A program made the position numbers and the translations under genes. From Providencia rettgeri (GTDB lineage Bacteria; Pseudomonadota; Gammaproteobacteria; Enterobacterales; Enterobacteriaceae), in assembly GCA_900455085.1 (NCBI GenBank), contig UGTZ01000001.1, positions 3,812,501 to 3,876,500 on the forward strand: 64,000 nt of DNA. The letters run 5' to 3'. Below are positions 28,817-38,498 of the stretch, in pieces (the first letter of the stretch is position 1; every line of letters begins with the position of its first letter). The notes under the pieces are model-generated. The model did no database searches, was not told the DNA's origin, and saw nothing but the letters and a program-made list of their open reading frames with translations.

Positions 28817-29947
28817 TAGTATTCTTTCCAAACAACTCTTTTCACATAATCGGTGTAGGAGTGAATAATTCTAACAACCTTATCTGATACATTCGGCATA
28901 CTATAATCCTCAACGATTCTAAGTAAGCGCTCATTTCCTGTTGGTTGAGTTTCTATTATTGCTAATGCTTGCATTACACGCTCAACATCAAGCCCAACCA
29001 TCATCACAGAAGCTTCTTCCATACCTTCTGGGCGCTCATGTGCTTCACGTATATTTAATGCGGGAAAATTCATAATGGAAGATTCCTCATTAATTGTACC
29101 ACTATCAGATAAGACAGCTTTTGCGTGTTTTTGAAGATGGTTGTAATCATGAAATCCTAGTGGTTTCAATAACTGAATGTTTGGATGAAACTGTAGCCCT
29201 TGTTTTTCTACACGATTTCGTGTTCTAGGATGTGTAGAGACAATGATAGGTAAATTATAATGCTCTGCGACGGTGTTTAGCGTTTTAGCTAATTTAGCAA
29301 GTTGTATAGGGGAATCAACATTTTCTTCGCGGTGGGCACTCACGACAAAAAAATTGTCTTTTTTGTAATTTTAATCGAGATAGTACATCTGAAGTATCAA
29401 TCTGAGACATATAGTAATTGAGAACCTCAAACATCGGGCTACCAGTTTTAATAATTCGGTCAGCAGGTAAACCTTCCGCTAACAGATAATTACGTGCTAT
29501 TGTACTGTATGTTAGATTAATATCTGCGGTATGATCAACGATACGTCGGTTGGTTTCTTCTGGAACTCGTTGATCGAAACATCGATTACCTGCTTCCATA
29601 TGAAAAATAGGTACTTTACGACGTTTTGCTGGGATAGCAGAAATACAAGAATTGGTATCTCCTAAAACTAGCATTGCCTCAGGTTGCGTTTTCTCTAATA
29701 TTTGATCAATTTTAATAATAACTTGGCCTATGGTTTCTGCTGCATTTTTACCTGCGGCATTAAGAAAGTAATCAGGCTTTCGAATATTTAGGTCATTAAA
29801 AAATACTTCATTAAGTTCGAAATCATAGTTCTGACCAGTATGAACTAAGATATGTTCACAATACTCATCTAATTTTGCTAAGACTCTAGATAACCGAATA
29901 ATTTCAGGTCTAGTTCCTACTACTGACATAACTTTTAGCTTTTTCAT
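28816..29947 (-). pseudogene. fnlC: UDP-HexNAc 2-epimerase FnlC/WbjD (one frameshift)
   Basis: The last enzyme of UDP-L-FucNAc synthesis, a C2 epimerase related to WecB, about 376 residues. It starts 'MKKLKVMSVVGTRPEIIRLSRVLAKLD', continues 'VLVHTGQNYDFELNEVFF', 'VLGDTNSCISAIPAKRRKVPIFHMEAGNRCFDQRVPEE' and 'SAHREENVDSPIQLAKL', and ends in 'LSDSGTINEESSIMNFPALNIREAHERPEG'. The frame slips near 29345 in an A-run (TTTTTTACAA/AAAAAAATTG context), probably a base-calling error. It lies between fnlB and wbuB, the usual order. Confidence 0.9.
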
Positions 29948-29966
29948 GTTCTACTCTGTTTTATTT

Positions 29967-31071
29967 CTATAGTGGATGAAAGTATGTGTCGGGAGCATTA
30001 CGGTCAAATATCTCATTAGCCCATAACATTACTATCATTTCATCTTCGCCAATATTGGTAATATTATGTGACCAGCCAGGAACAGTTTCCACAACTCTTG
30101 ATGAACAGCAATCTACTAATAATTCGTAACGTTCGCCAGTAGAAATATTTTCAAATTTAAATAGAGCTTTTCCTTTCAGCACTAAAAATTTTCATTCTTG
30201 CTATGATGATAATGTCCACCTCGTGTAACACCAGGTAAAGCTGTAAAAAAAGAAAATTGACCTGATTGCTTGGTTTTGAGCATTTCAGTGAAAACACCTC
30301 GTTCATCACTATATTTCGGTATTTCATAACTGAATTGTTTTGGGGACATATAGCTTAGATAGGTGGAATAAAGAGCTCGGGTTAGGCCGATACCTACATC
30401 CTCAATAACTAGTGTATCGCGGCTTTTTTTTAAATGAATCTAAAATATTAGCGACTTCACCTACAGTGGTAGAGTAATTAGGAGTTACATTTTGAAAACC
30501 ATTTTTAGAAGATTTTCGAAGATGTGAGATTAAATGTCGACAAACATCATCAATATAAACCAAGGTTACTTGTGCGGTTGGATCGTTAATTGTAATAGCT
30601 AAATCGTTCAACTTATTATAGCAAAATGTTGCAATAAAAGAATTATAATTCGGGCGGCACCATTTACCAAAAACATTTGGAAATTGATAAATATAGTAAG
30701 GAGAACCAGTATTAATACCATATTGTTCTATAATAAGCTCAGCAGATCGCTTACTTTTTCCATAGGGATTATTTTTGCAGTGCTTGAGTGGAGGAACTGA
30801 AAACTAATGGGACTTTTCTATTTAATGCTGCTAGTTGCTCAGTAATAAAATAGGTTAGGTCTATATTTCCTTCAATGAAATCATACTCACTCTTTGTTCT
30901 ATTTATTCCGGCTAAATGATAAACAAAATCAGCTTCGCTTAGTATAGATGTCAGGTCTGAACGTGTTGTGTTGCGATCTACTTCTATAATATTTGAATAT
31001 CCAGCTTCCTTAAGCATAATACATAAATTTTTACCAATAAAACCTTTTGCACCAGTGACAACAATTTTCAT
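29967..31071 (-). pseudogene. fnlB: UDP-HexNAc C4 reductase / epimerase FnlB/WbjC (several frameshifts)
   Basis: The second enzyme of UDP-L-FucNAc synthesis, with an SDR domain followed by a cupin domain, about 367 residues. Pieces read 'MKIVVTGAKGFIGKNLCIMLKEAG', 'YHLAGINRTKSEYDFIEGN', 'NNPYGKSKRSAELIIEQYG', 'IYQFPNVFGKWCRPNYNSF', then the cupin part 'GVTRGGHYHHSKNENFLVLKGKALFKFE' and 'VETVPGWSHNITNIGEDEMIVMLWANEIFD'. At least three slips occur, near 30770, 30425 (T-run) and 30185. All motifs are kept, so errors are more likely than decay, but three slips in one gene deserve checking. Confidence 0.85.
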
Positions 31072-32124
31072 TTATACACCCTCAGGTACAATTAAACTGC
31101 CAGCTTCTATATCACAAATAAAATCTAATTTACGTAAAAGCTTGATCATTCCATTGATATCTAAACGTTCAGTATTATGTGAATTGTAGTCTTCAATTTC
31201 AGATAAATCTCTTTCACCTTCTTCATGATATTTAGAGTAATTTAAGTCGCGGTTATCAGATGGAATGCGATAGTAATTTCCTTGATCTTGTGCGACGAAC
31301 ATTTCCTCTCGACTACAAAGAGCTTCATATAATTTTTCTCCATGCCGAGTACCAATAATATTGACTTGATGAGTCGGTTTATTAGTAATTTTAAGCAGAG
31401 CTTGTACTAATGTATCTATTGTAGCTGCTGGTGCTTTTTGAACAAAGATATCACCATTTGTTCCATTTTCGAAAGCATGTAAAACTAAATCAACAGCATC
31501 ATTTAATGTCATCATGAAGCGTGTCATATTTGGATCTGTAATAGTAATTGGTTGTCTATTGATAATTTGGCGTAAGAATAAAGGGATAACAGAGCCACGA
31601 GATGCCATAACGTTACCATAACGAGTAGCTGAAATAATTGTTTTTTTAGGATTAACATTACGTGATTTAGCAACTATGACTTTTTCCATCATAGCTTTGG
31701 ATATCCCCATGGCATTAATAGGATAGACAGCTTTATCAGTACTCAAACAAACAACACGTTTAACTTCATTTTGGATAGCTGCCTCTAAAACATTCTCTGT
31801 TCCCAATACATTTGTTTTAACAGCCTCCATTGGGTAAAATTCACATGATGGAACCTGTTTTAATGCTGCTGCATGATATATATAATCGACGTCCCTAGTT
31901 GCATTCAGTATACTTTGATAATCACGAACATCGCCAATATAAAATTTTAGTTTAGAGTTATTGTATTTTTTACGCATATCATCTTGCTTTTTTTCATCTC
32001 GAGAAAATATACGTATTTCTTTAATATCAGTATTGAGAAATCGGTCCAAAACCGCGTTGCCAAATGAACCTGTACCACCAGTAATTAAAAGTATTTTATT
32101 TTTACACATAATGTTACCAATCAA
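31072..32124 (-). CDS. fnlA: UDP-GlcNAc 4,6-dehydratase / 5-epimerase FnlA/WbjB
   Basis: The first enzyme of UDP-L-FucNAc synthesis, about 350 residues of the polysaccharide SDR family. The NAD motif is 'LLITGGTGSFGNAVLDRFL'; the sugar-nucleotide part 'FSRDEKKQDDMRKKY' follows. The catalytic segment 'STDKAVYPINAMGISKAMMEKV' has Met in place of the usual Tyr of Y-x3-K, as is typical for this subgroup. The ATG at 32124 overlaps the upstream stop (ATGA); the ATG at 32109 fits homologues better, and both are in frame. Its product is used by FnlB and FnlC next to it. Confidence 0.93.
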   Translation of the reverse strand: MIGNIMCKNKILLITGGTGSFGNAVLDRFLNTDIKEIRIFSRDEKKQDDMRKKYNNSKLKFYIGDVRDYQSILNATRDVDYIYHAAALKQVPSCEFYPMEAVKTNVLGTENVLEAAIQNEVKRVVCLSTDKAVYPINAMGISKAMMEKVIVAKSRNVNPKKTIISATRYGNVMASRGSVIPLFLRQIINRQPITITDPNMTRFMMTLNDAVDLVLHAFENGTNGDIFVQKAPAATIDTLVQALLKITNKPTHQVNIIGTRHGEKLYEALCSREEMFVAQDQGNYYRIPSDNRDLNYSKYHEEGERDLSEIEDYNSHNTERLDINGMIKLLRKLDFICDIEAGSLIVPEGV

Positions 32125-33224
32125 ATTTTATTTAATATAATATTAAGATATGACATTGCTCTATCTCTAGGAGTAGGGAGTAACTTTACTATCTCATTAG
32201 ATTTTTTAATTAATAGTTCATTTTCATGATGGTTTGTTGCTGCTTCAAAGATGATTCTGGCTATACTATAATTATCTAATGGATCGAAATATCTAGCTGA
32301 GTCTTTACAGATATCCGTAATAAATGGAAGATTCGAGGCTAAAACAAGTTTTTGCATTTTCATAGCTTCTATTGGTGCAGCAGAAAAGCATTCCAGAAGG
32401 CTAGGGAATATTAACGCATCAATATTTTTATAAAAAGAAGGGCATTGTTCAACGGATATGGTTCCTACTGTTTTAAAGTTTTCATAAGTATGAAAATTAT
32501 TACTTTTCATTTCATTACTTTCAAGAGTAAATAAAAAATCACACTGAAGATTATATTTTTCTAACAGTATTTTATTTACTTCTACTAGTCTTGATAGATT
32601 CTTATGTGGATAATTCCTACCAATAAAACCTAGAGTATAATTAGAGCCTTTACTAAACTTTATGTCTTGCCAAAGATTTTCTTGTGAATAAATAGAAGAA
32701 ATAGTATTACTAATCGTAATTATTTTATTCTTGTCATAACCTTGTGCAATAAGTGCACTTTTGATATGTTCAGCTTCAACAATCAATATATTACTTCTTT
32801 TGAAAAAACGATTTTTTATAAAAAAAATTATTTTTGTTTTTATTTTATTATAAAAGCTTAATTCTCTATATAATAGATTATTTGGATAGGCTATCCATGG
32901 TTGTGCAAATCCAGTAATCACACACGCATTAGATGTTTTTTTATACAACGGACCAAATACAGTAAAAATAACATCGAAATTATTCAATGAAAAATTATTT
33001 TTTTCTGATTTCAGCCCAAAAACATTGATTTCGTTAAATGTTGAAAAAACATCAAGGTTAATATTATTATTCAAATTTTTTTTCACTGATGTGGATATAT
33101 ATAAACTTATATCAATATCATATTTATTTTCTGTTAATATTTCACTTAACTCATTTATAAATGAAACGGCTACTTGAACCCCTCCTCCTACATGTAGATT
33201 CGAAGCATTAATCAATATTTTCAT
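32121..33224 (-). CDS. GT4 family glycosyltransferase
   Basis: A 367-residue retaining glycosyltransferase. The N-terminus 'MKILINASNLHVGGGVQVAVSFINEL' has the Gly-rich acceptor-binding loop, and the C-terminal half has 'GFIGRNYPHKNLSRLVEVNKILL', 'FYKNIDALIFPSLLECFSAAPIEAMKMQKLVLAS' with the GT4 E-x7-E pattern. The coding sequence is very AT-rich, as in neighbouring genes. It overlaps fnlA by 4 bp and abuts the next transferase by 1 bp. Donor and acceptor cannot be told from sequence. Confidence 0.85.
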   Translation of the reverse strand: MKILINASNLHVGGGVQVAVSFINELSEILTENKYDIDISLYISTSVKKNLNNNINLDVFSTFNEINVFGLKSEKNNFSLNNFDVIFTVFGPLYKKTSNACVITGFAQPWIAYPNNLLYRELSFYNKIKTKIIFFIKNRFFKRSNILIVEAEHIKSALIAQGYDKNKIITISNTISSIYSQENLWQDIKFSKGSNYTLGFIGRNYPHKNLSRLVEVNKILLEKYNLQCDFLFTLESNEMKSNNFHTYENFKTVGTISVEQCPSFYKNIDALIFPSLLECFSAAPIEAMKMQKLVLASNLPFITDICKDSARYFDPLDNYSIARIIFEAATNHHENELLIKKSNEIVKLLPTPRDRAMSYLNIILNKI

Positions 33225-34349
33225 TAAAGCAACCTCTCTTCATATATTGACATGATTTCATCTAAATATAGGTTTGACACAGTGTTCGTCATATATTTCC
33301 TGGATTCAGCAATTCTTAATAATATTTTTTCATCTGTGTCATTAGTAACAAGATCTAGTAATTTATTCTTATATTCATATATATCATCACTAGATATCAT
33401 TCCTACAAAGTTACTGTGTATAATAAACTTAGCTCCTCCGGGAGAATCTAACGATAAAAGAGGTAAACCGGAAGCTAAAGCTTCTACAAAAACATTGCCA
33501 AATCCCTCCCATAGAGACGACAAACAAAATATATCATAATCTTTATATTTATATTCTAACTCGTCTGAATATCCTTTAAAAAAAACGTTATTATCTAACT
33601 CTAACTTTGTTACTAAAGTTTTTAGTTCATTTTCTAATTCGCCATTTCCATATATATCTAATTTAACATCATAGCCTTCTATCTTTAATTGATTAACAAC
33701 AGTTATTAAAAACTTTTGGTTTTTTTGATAGGACAGCCTGCCAGCTGTAATAATCTTTATAGTTCTATTTTTCCTTAATTTTTTTTTAAATAAAAAATTT
33801 CTTTCATTCAATACTGGATTTGGGATAACCTTGACCTTATTACTAACTTTCCGTTCATTAATAATATCAACCATAGTTTCGGGTGAATTACATATTATTA
33901 AGTCTGATAAATATGACTTCTTTTTTAAAAAATAGTCTAACAAAGTAGTTAATACACTCTTTTTTTGATTTGTGGCTAGACTAGTAAGGGTATTTGCCTC
34001 TCTTAAAACAATTTTAATTTTTTTATTACCAAGCTTATTATGCAGATTTACAAATAGTAAATTTAAAAAATTGGATAGTTTCTAAAGTAGAGAAAACAAT
34101 ATCTGGTTTTTGTTTTTTTAATATTTTCATTAATTTTAAAGAGTTTGATAATATAGAGATACCACTACAGTTTTTAGACAGTGAGTATAATTTAATAGAG
34201 GAATTTAGTTTTTTTTTATTTGGACCTTCATTTGAGCCAACAACATAGATTACATCGATACCATGATGAAAGAAATAATTTGCCAGATTCACAAATACTT
34301 TTTCTGCACCTCCACCAGAAAAACTATTTATTAGCATCATAATTTTCAT
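33224..34349 (-). pseudogene. GT4 family glycosyltransferase (one frameshift)
   Basis: A second GT4 transferase, about 375 residues. The N-terminal part 'MKIMMLINSFSGGGAEKVFVNLANYF' has the G-G-G-A-E loop. The C-terminal part has 'IKIITAGRLSYQKNQKFLITVV' and 'CLSSLWEGFGNVFVEALASGLPLLSLDSPGG', the E-x7-E donor site. A slip in the T-run near 34068-34080 separates 'STLETIQ' from 'NLLFVNLHNKLGNKKIKIVLREAN'; probably an error. It overlaps the wzy gene by 4 bp. It is one of four transferases in the operon, implying a repeat unit of about five sugars with the initiating residue. Confidence 0.82.
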
Positions 34350-35553
34350 ATTCTTACTCTCTTTATAAATATAAATATAGAAAAAATGAACAAAGCTTGT
34401 ATGTAAATAAGATAATCATTAAACCAGCCATGAACTAATAATATTATTAGTGAATAATAAGATAGCAGATGGATAGATTTAGATCTTAAAAAATAGTTAA
34501 ATGAGCTAGTAATAATAATTAAAAGCAATGCATATAAAAGAATAAAAAAATAATAAACTGGCTCAAAAAAACCATCCAGAAAGCCCAATTTGAGATTTCC
34601 AAGAAACATTAGGGTAAATAAAAACTAGCTAATGTAGCCTGAATTGGTTCATGAAAATTAACTAATGAATCAGTGAGGCTATTAATTATAAAATATAAGT
34701 ACCATCCATCTGTATAAAACATACCTGTATATCCACTATCAATTTTATTTTTTAATATTTCAGATGAATATAAGCTAAAATATACATTTGAAACATGTTG
34801 AAATCTTTCAAAAACAGTTAATAACATATTAAAATACAGATCTAAAAAGCCAGTTGAACTTCTCATAAAAAACATATCATCGAGTTCAATCGCTGAATCA
34901 CTACTATTAATTATTAAAAAATAATATTTTATTATTCTCAAAATAGGTGATAAAAGCATAAATACAAATGAATATATAAATATTTTTTTGAAATTAAGTT
35001 TATTCCAGTATTCAAACAATAATAGTACACAGAGATATATTAAATATCCCATATATCCACTATATAGCATGAAAGTAAAGTAAATAAATACATTTAATTT
35101 AAATATTAGACTATTATGTATACATTTAGAATAATAAAAAATATATATCAAAATTAAATACTTTGGTTGAGTTAATGTGATATATAACCATGATAACGTA
35201 TCGTATTTTAATATAAATGAGTCTATTAGCTTTGGAGGGTAGATAATATTAATTGAGATCCAAAAGAATAAATTAAAAAACCAAAAAATGTGTTTTGTAC
35301 TTTTTATAGGAGATGGCTTAATAAATTTATTTATGAATAAATAACTACTAGAAACAAAAAAAAATGAAAAAATAATTAATATGTAAGATAAAATAAACTC
35401 ATAGTAATTTACTAACAATATTCCACTATCGTGCTCAGAGTTCACTCGTAAGTCACCACCAATATAACCTGAAACAATATAGTAAAAGAAAAAAAAAGTA
35501 TTTAAAAATATATAGATATATAGGAGTAGATTGTATTCATTTATTTTTTTCAT
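34346..35553 (-). pseudogene. wzy: Wzy-like polysaccharide repeat-unit polymerase (one frameshift)
   Basis: A membrane protein of about 400 residues with roughly ten hydrophobic segments and a large polar loop ('MRSSTGFLDLYFNMLLTVFERFQHVSNVYFS'), the usual form of Wzy. It starts 'MKKINEYNLLLYIYIFLNTFFFFYYIV', overlapping the preceding gene by 17 bp, and ends 'ALFIFSIFIFIKRVRI'. A slip near 34609 separates 'PIQATLASFYLP' from 'MFLGNLKLGFLDG'. Extremely AT-rich. Assigned from topology and from being the only other multi-spanning protein besides Wzx in the operon; sequence identity in Wzy families is low. Confidence 0.75.
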
Positions 35554-36625
35554 GAAGAATACCTTGTAACATACTATCCCATAACTCAAAAGCTTTAATC
35601 TCACTAAAATTTTCAAGTATTAACTTTTTATTATTTGTTCCTCTGATGCTATTATTTATTTCTTTTAGATTATCAATATTAAATAATTTAATTCCCCTTG
35701 AGGTTAAGTCTTTAAAACTTAATACATCATCACGCATAAAAACCATTTTCTCATAGTATAAAAGAGTTAATATATTCCCTAATCCTTGCTGCCTATTATG
35801 ATTAAATATTCCTCCTTGTGAGTTTAATAGGATAAAGTTATATTGCTCGGGATGAACCATGTGAGTTTGAAAATAGCATTTTTTAGGGAATTTTTTTTGG
35901 GCATATAGTATTACTTCATTAATATATTTTATATTTCCATACGCTAATGGAAAGTATAAAAATTCATTATAATTTAATTTATATAATTTATCAATTATTT
36001 CAATATGATTATTAGTTGGGTCACCGGAGTTTCCTACTATAAAATATTTACTATTACTAATTCTAAAATATTCATTACTAATATCAATATCTATGTACTT
36101 ATGAAATTCTGCAGGTAGTGGATAAAACGCATTAAATCTCTCCCTCTTAAAGTTGTATATTCTGCTTACAAGTTCAGTTTCTCCATCAGTTAATGCTGAA
36201 ATCCCATGAAATTTTGGTATTACTTTTTTTCTTAGATATTCAGTAAAACGGTCATTTAATGAATTTGTTTTATTTTTATAAAAATATAAATCCCCTCCCC
36301 ATATCTGCCATATGATTTTTTTTTTCCCATTTATAATAAGAAAAGAAAAATAAATTAATAATAAATACTTCCAGTTATAGAAAAAACCATGAAATATTAT
36401 AATTTCATATTTTTTAAAACAAAGATGTTTTAGTAAACTGATTATTCTTCTTTTAGTGTTTTTACAACTAAGATCTATATTATTTTTTTTATTTATATTT
36501 TTTTTTACTACCAAGGGAAGATAATATGAATTATACTTTTTTGAATTGTAGCTTTCAAAAAAATCATAAAATTTTGAATTATATTTCTCTGGCATTTCAC
36601 TCATTATATGTAGTATTTTTATCAT
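35537..36625 (-). CDS. WecF-like (GT56) 4-acetamido-4,6-dideoxyhexose transferase
   Basis: A 362-residue protein resembling WecF, the lipid II:Fuc4NAc transferase of enterobacterial common antigen (GT56). Family landmarks are 'KYEIIIFHGFFYNW', 'KKIIWQIWGGDLYFYK', 'YFIVGNSGDPTNNHIEII' and 'GGIFNHNRQQGLGNIL'. WecF uses a dTDP-4-acetamido-4,6-dideoxyhexose donor, matching the rmlA-rmlB-vioA-vioB set upstream. I infer that it transfers dTDP-Qui4NAc or a related 4-amino sugar. About 120 bp separate it from vioB. Very AT-rich. Confidence 0.82.
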   Translation of the reverse strand: MIKILHIMSEMPEKYNSKFYDFFESYNSKKYNSYYLPLVVKKNINKKNNIDLSCKNTKRRIISLLKHLCFKKYEIIIFHGFFYNWKYLLLIYFSFLIINGKKKIIWQIWGGDLYFYKNKTNSLNDRFTEYLRKKVIPKFHGISALTDGETELVSRIYNFKRERFNAFYPLPAEFHKYIDIDISNEYFRISNSKYFIVGNSGDPTNNHIEIIDKLYKLNYNEFLYFPLAYGNIKYINEVILYAQKKFPKKCYFQTHMVHPEQYNFILLNSQGGIFNHNRQQGLGNILTLLYYEKMVFMRDDVLSFKDLTSRGIKLFNIDNLKEINNSIRGTNNKKLILENFSEIKAFELWDSMLQGILHEKNK

Positions 36626-36744
36626 AATATCTTAAACCATATTATCCTTAAATTATTTTTATATAATATCATGTACAATAAATACTAATTATACATTCGA
36701 TATTATCTCCCATTATAAAACATGAATTAACTCCACCATTATTT

Positions 36745-37410
36745 TCATTTAAAAAATAAATCATTATGTTCTTTTTCCCTAACTTTTTTGCATGGGTTAC
36801 CATATGCTAATATATTTTTAGTTTGATTAGATACAACACAAGACCCAGCTCCAATATAGGTATTTTCTCCAATAATTATTTTTTCTATAATATTACAACC
36901 TAAACCAATCATAACATTATTACCAATATCTACATTTCCTGCGATAAAGACATTAGGACATAGTGTAACAAAATTGCGTATATTGCAATCATGATCAACG
37001 CAACATGCATGGTTTAATAAACAATGTTCTCCAATAGTAACATTGCAGCTAACTATACTTTTAGCTAGTATTATAGTTCCTTGTGCTATACTTGAACGCT
37101 TTGATACTATAGCTAATGGATGAATTAGTATTGGATATATTATATTAGAGTCATTTAATCTATTTACTATTGATTCTCTACTATTACTATCACCGACCCC
37201 AATAGCTACATTTATTTTTTTAGTTTTACTGATTTCAATAAGATAACTTAAATCACCAAGAATTTTATAATTTAAAAAATCTCCACCTGATTTTTTATTG
37301 TCATCTATAAATCCAATTATTTTATATTCGTTTAATTGTTCAATAAGCTCAGTAATAACGCTTGCATGTCCCGAACTACCAATAATATAAATATCTTTTA
37401 TTGTAGACAT
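36745..37410 (-). CDS. vioB: VioB-like sugar-nucleotide N-acetyltransferase
   Basis: A 221-residue acetyltransferase of the NeuD/PglD/VioB type, N-acetylating a dTDP-4-amino-4,6-dideoxyhexose with acetyl-CoA. The N-terminal Rossmann-like part is 'IYIIGSSGHASVITELIEQLNEYKIIGFIDD'. The C-terminal left-handed beta-helix shows hexapeptide repeats through 'IGEHCLLNHACCVDHDCNI' (with the catalytic His), 'VFIAGNVDIGNNVMIGLG' and 'IIGENTYIGAGSCVV'. It overlaps vioA by 13 bp. The exact sugar (Qui4N or Fuc4N) depends on VioA's stereochemistry. Confidence 0.82.
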   Translation of the reverse strand: MSTIKDIYIIGSSGHASVITELIEQLNEYKIIGFIDDNKKSGGDFLNYKILGDLSYLIEISKTKKINVAIGVGDSNSRESIVNRLNDSNIIYPILIHPLAIVSKRSSIAQGTIILAKSIVSCNVTIGEHCLLNHACCVDHDCNIRNFVTLCPNVFIAGNVDIGNNVMIGLGCNIIEKIIIGENTYIGAGSCVVSNQTKNILAYGNPCKKVREKEHNDLFFK

Positions 37411-38498
37411 TTTATAACTCGCTCTATCTGGTCACGCTGCAAGCCATGATGTATTGGTAGACAGATGATATTATCTGATACTTTTTTGGAAATATCTAAA
37501 TCATGTTTTATAATGTATGGATTTTCTTTATAAAGTTCAAAATCTGTAATTAAAGGATAAAAATACCTTCGAGATAAAATATTATTTTCTCTCAACTTAA
37601 CGTAAAGCTGATCTCTGCTCATTCCGAATTCATGCTCATTAATCAATATTGGAAAATAGGAGTCATTAAAATTAACCCCCTCAACCAGTGGTAAGCATGT
37701 TAATCCTTTGATGGAACTGATTTTTTCTCGATATAAATTAGCAATATTATTTCGGATACTAATAGCATTATCAATATGTTTTAGTGTTGCTAAACCAAAC
37801 GCAGCTTGAATTTCATTCATCTTTGCATTTGAGCCAAGGATTGATATTTCAGTTTCTGATTCATATCCAAAGTTTTTTAGTCTATCTAATTTTTCTTTCA
37901 TTTCTTTGGTATGGCAAATAATAGCACCACCTTCAATTGTCGAGTATGCTTTAGTTGCATGGAAACTCAAAATTGATAGGTCTCCCCAATTTAATATAGA
38001 TAAACCATTTTTAGTTACACCAAATGCATGTGCAGCATCATAAATTATTTTTAAGCCATGCTTATCAGCAATTTTTTGAATGGCATCATGATCGCAAGGA
38101 TTACCATAGACGTGAACCGGTAATATCGCTGACGTATTTTCAGTAATTGCTTCTTCTATTTTTTTAGGATCGATATTAAAAGTATTTGGGTCGATATCAA
38201 CAAAAACAGGTTTTAAGTTATTGAGTAGAATTGCATGGCTGGTTGCCACAAAACTATAAGGTGTTGTAATAACCTCACCTTTTAGCTCTAAAGATTGTAA
38301 TGCGGTGATTAAAGCTAATGTGCCATTTGAAAATAATGAGATATAATCAACTTTGAGATAATCACATAGTTCTTTTTCGAGTAGTTGATGATAGTACCCA
38401 TTATTGGTTAGCCATTTTCTTGACCAGATATCTTCTAAATATGGAGTTAACTCTTCTAATGGTGGTAATAATGGAGACGTTACAGTGATATTATTCAT
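37398..38498 (-). CDS. vioA: VioA-like dTDP-4-keto-6-deoxyglucose 4-aminotransferase
   Basis: A PLP enzyme of the DegT/DnrJ/EryC1 family, 366 residues. It starts 'MNNITVTSPLLPPLEELTPYLEDIWSRKWLTNNGYYHQLLE', close to VioA of dTDP-Qui4N pathways, and has 'LFSNGTLALITALQSL', 'TTPYSFVATSHAI', 'VHVYGNPCD', 'IIYDAAHAFGV' and the PLP lysine in 'LSFHATKAYSTIEGGAI'. With RmlA and RmlB upstream and no 3,4-ketoisomerase in the cluster, amination at C4 is expected. Overlaps wzx by 8 bp. WecE-like specificity (Fuc4N) is the main alternative. Confidence 0.85.
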   Translation of the reverse strand: MNNITVTSPLLPPLEELTPYLEDIWSRKWLTNNGYYHQLLEKELCDYLKVDYISLFSNGTLALITALQSLELKGEVITTPYSFVATSHAILLNNLKPVFVDIDPNTFNIDPKKIEEAITENTSAILPVHVYGNPCDHDAIQKIADKHGLKIIYDAAHAFGVTKNGLSILNWGDLSILSFHATKAYSTIEGGAIICHTKEMKEKLDRLKNFGYESETEISILGSNAKMNEIQAAFGLATLKHIDNAISIRNNIANLYREKISSIKGLTCLPLVEGVNFNDSYFPILINEHEFGMSRDQLYVKLRENNILSRRYFYPLITDFELYKENPYIIKHDLDISKKVSDNIICLPIHHGLQRDQIERVIKCLQ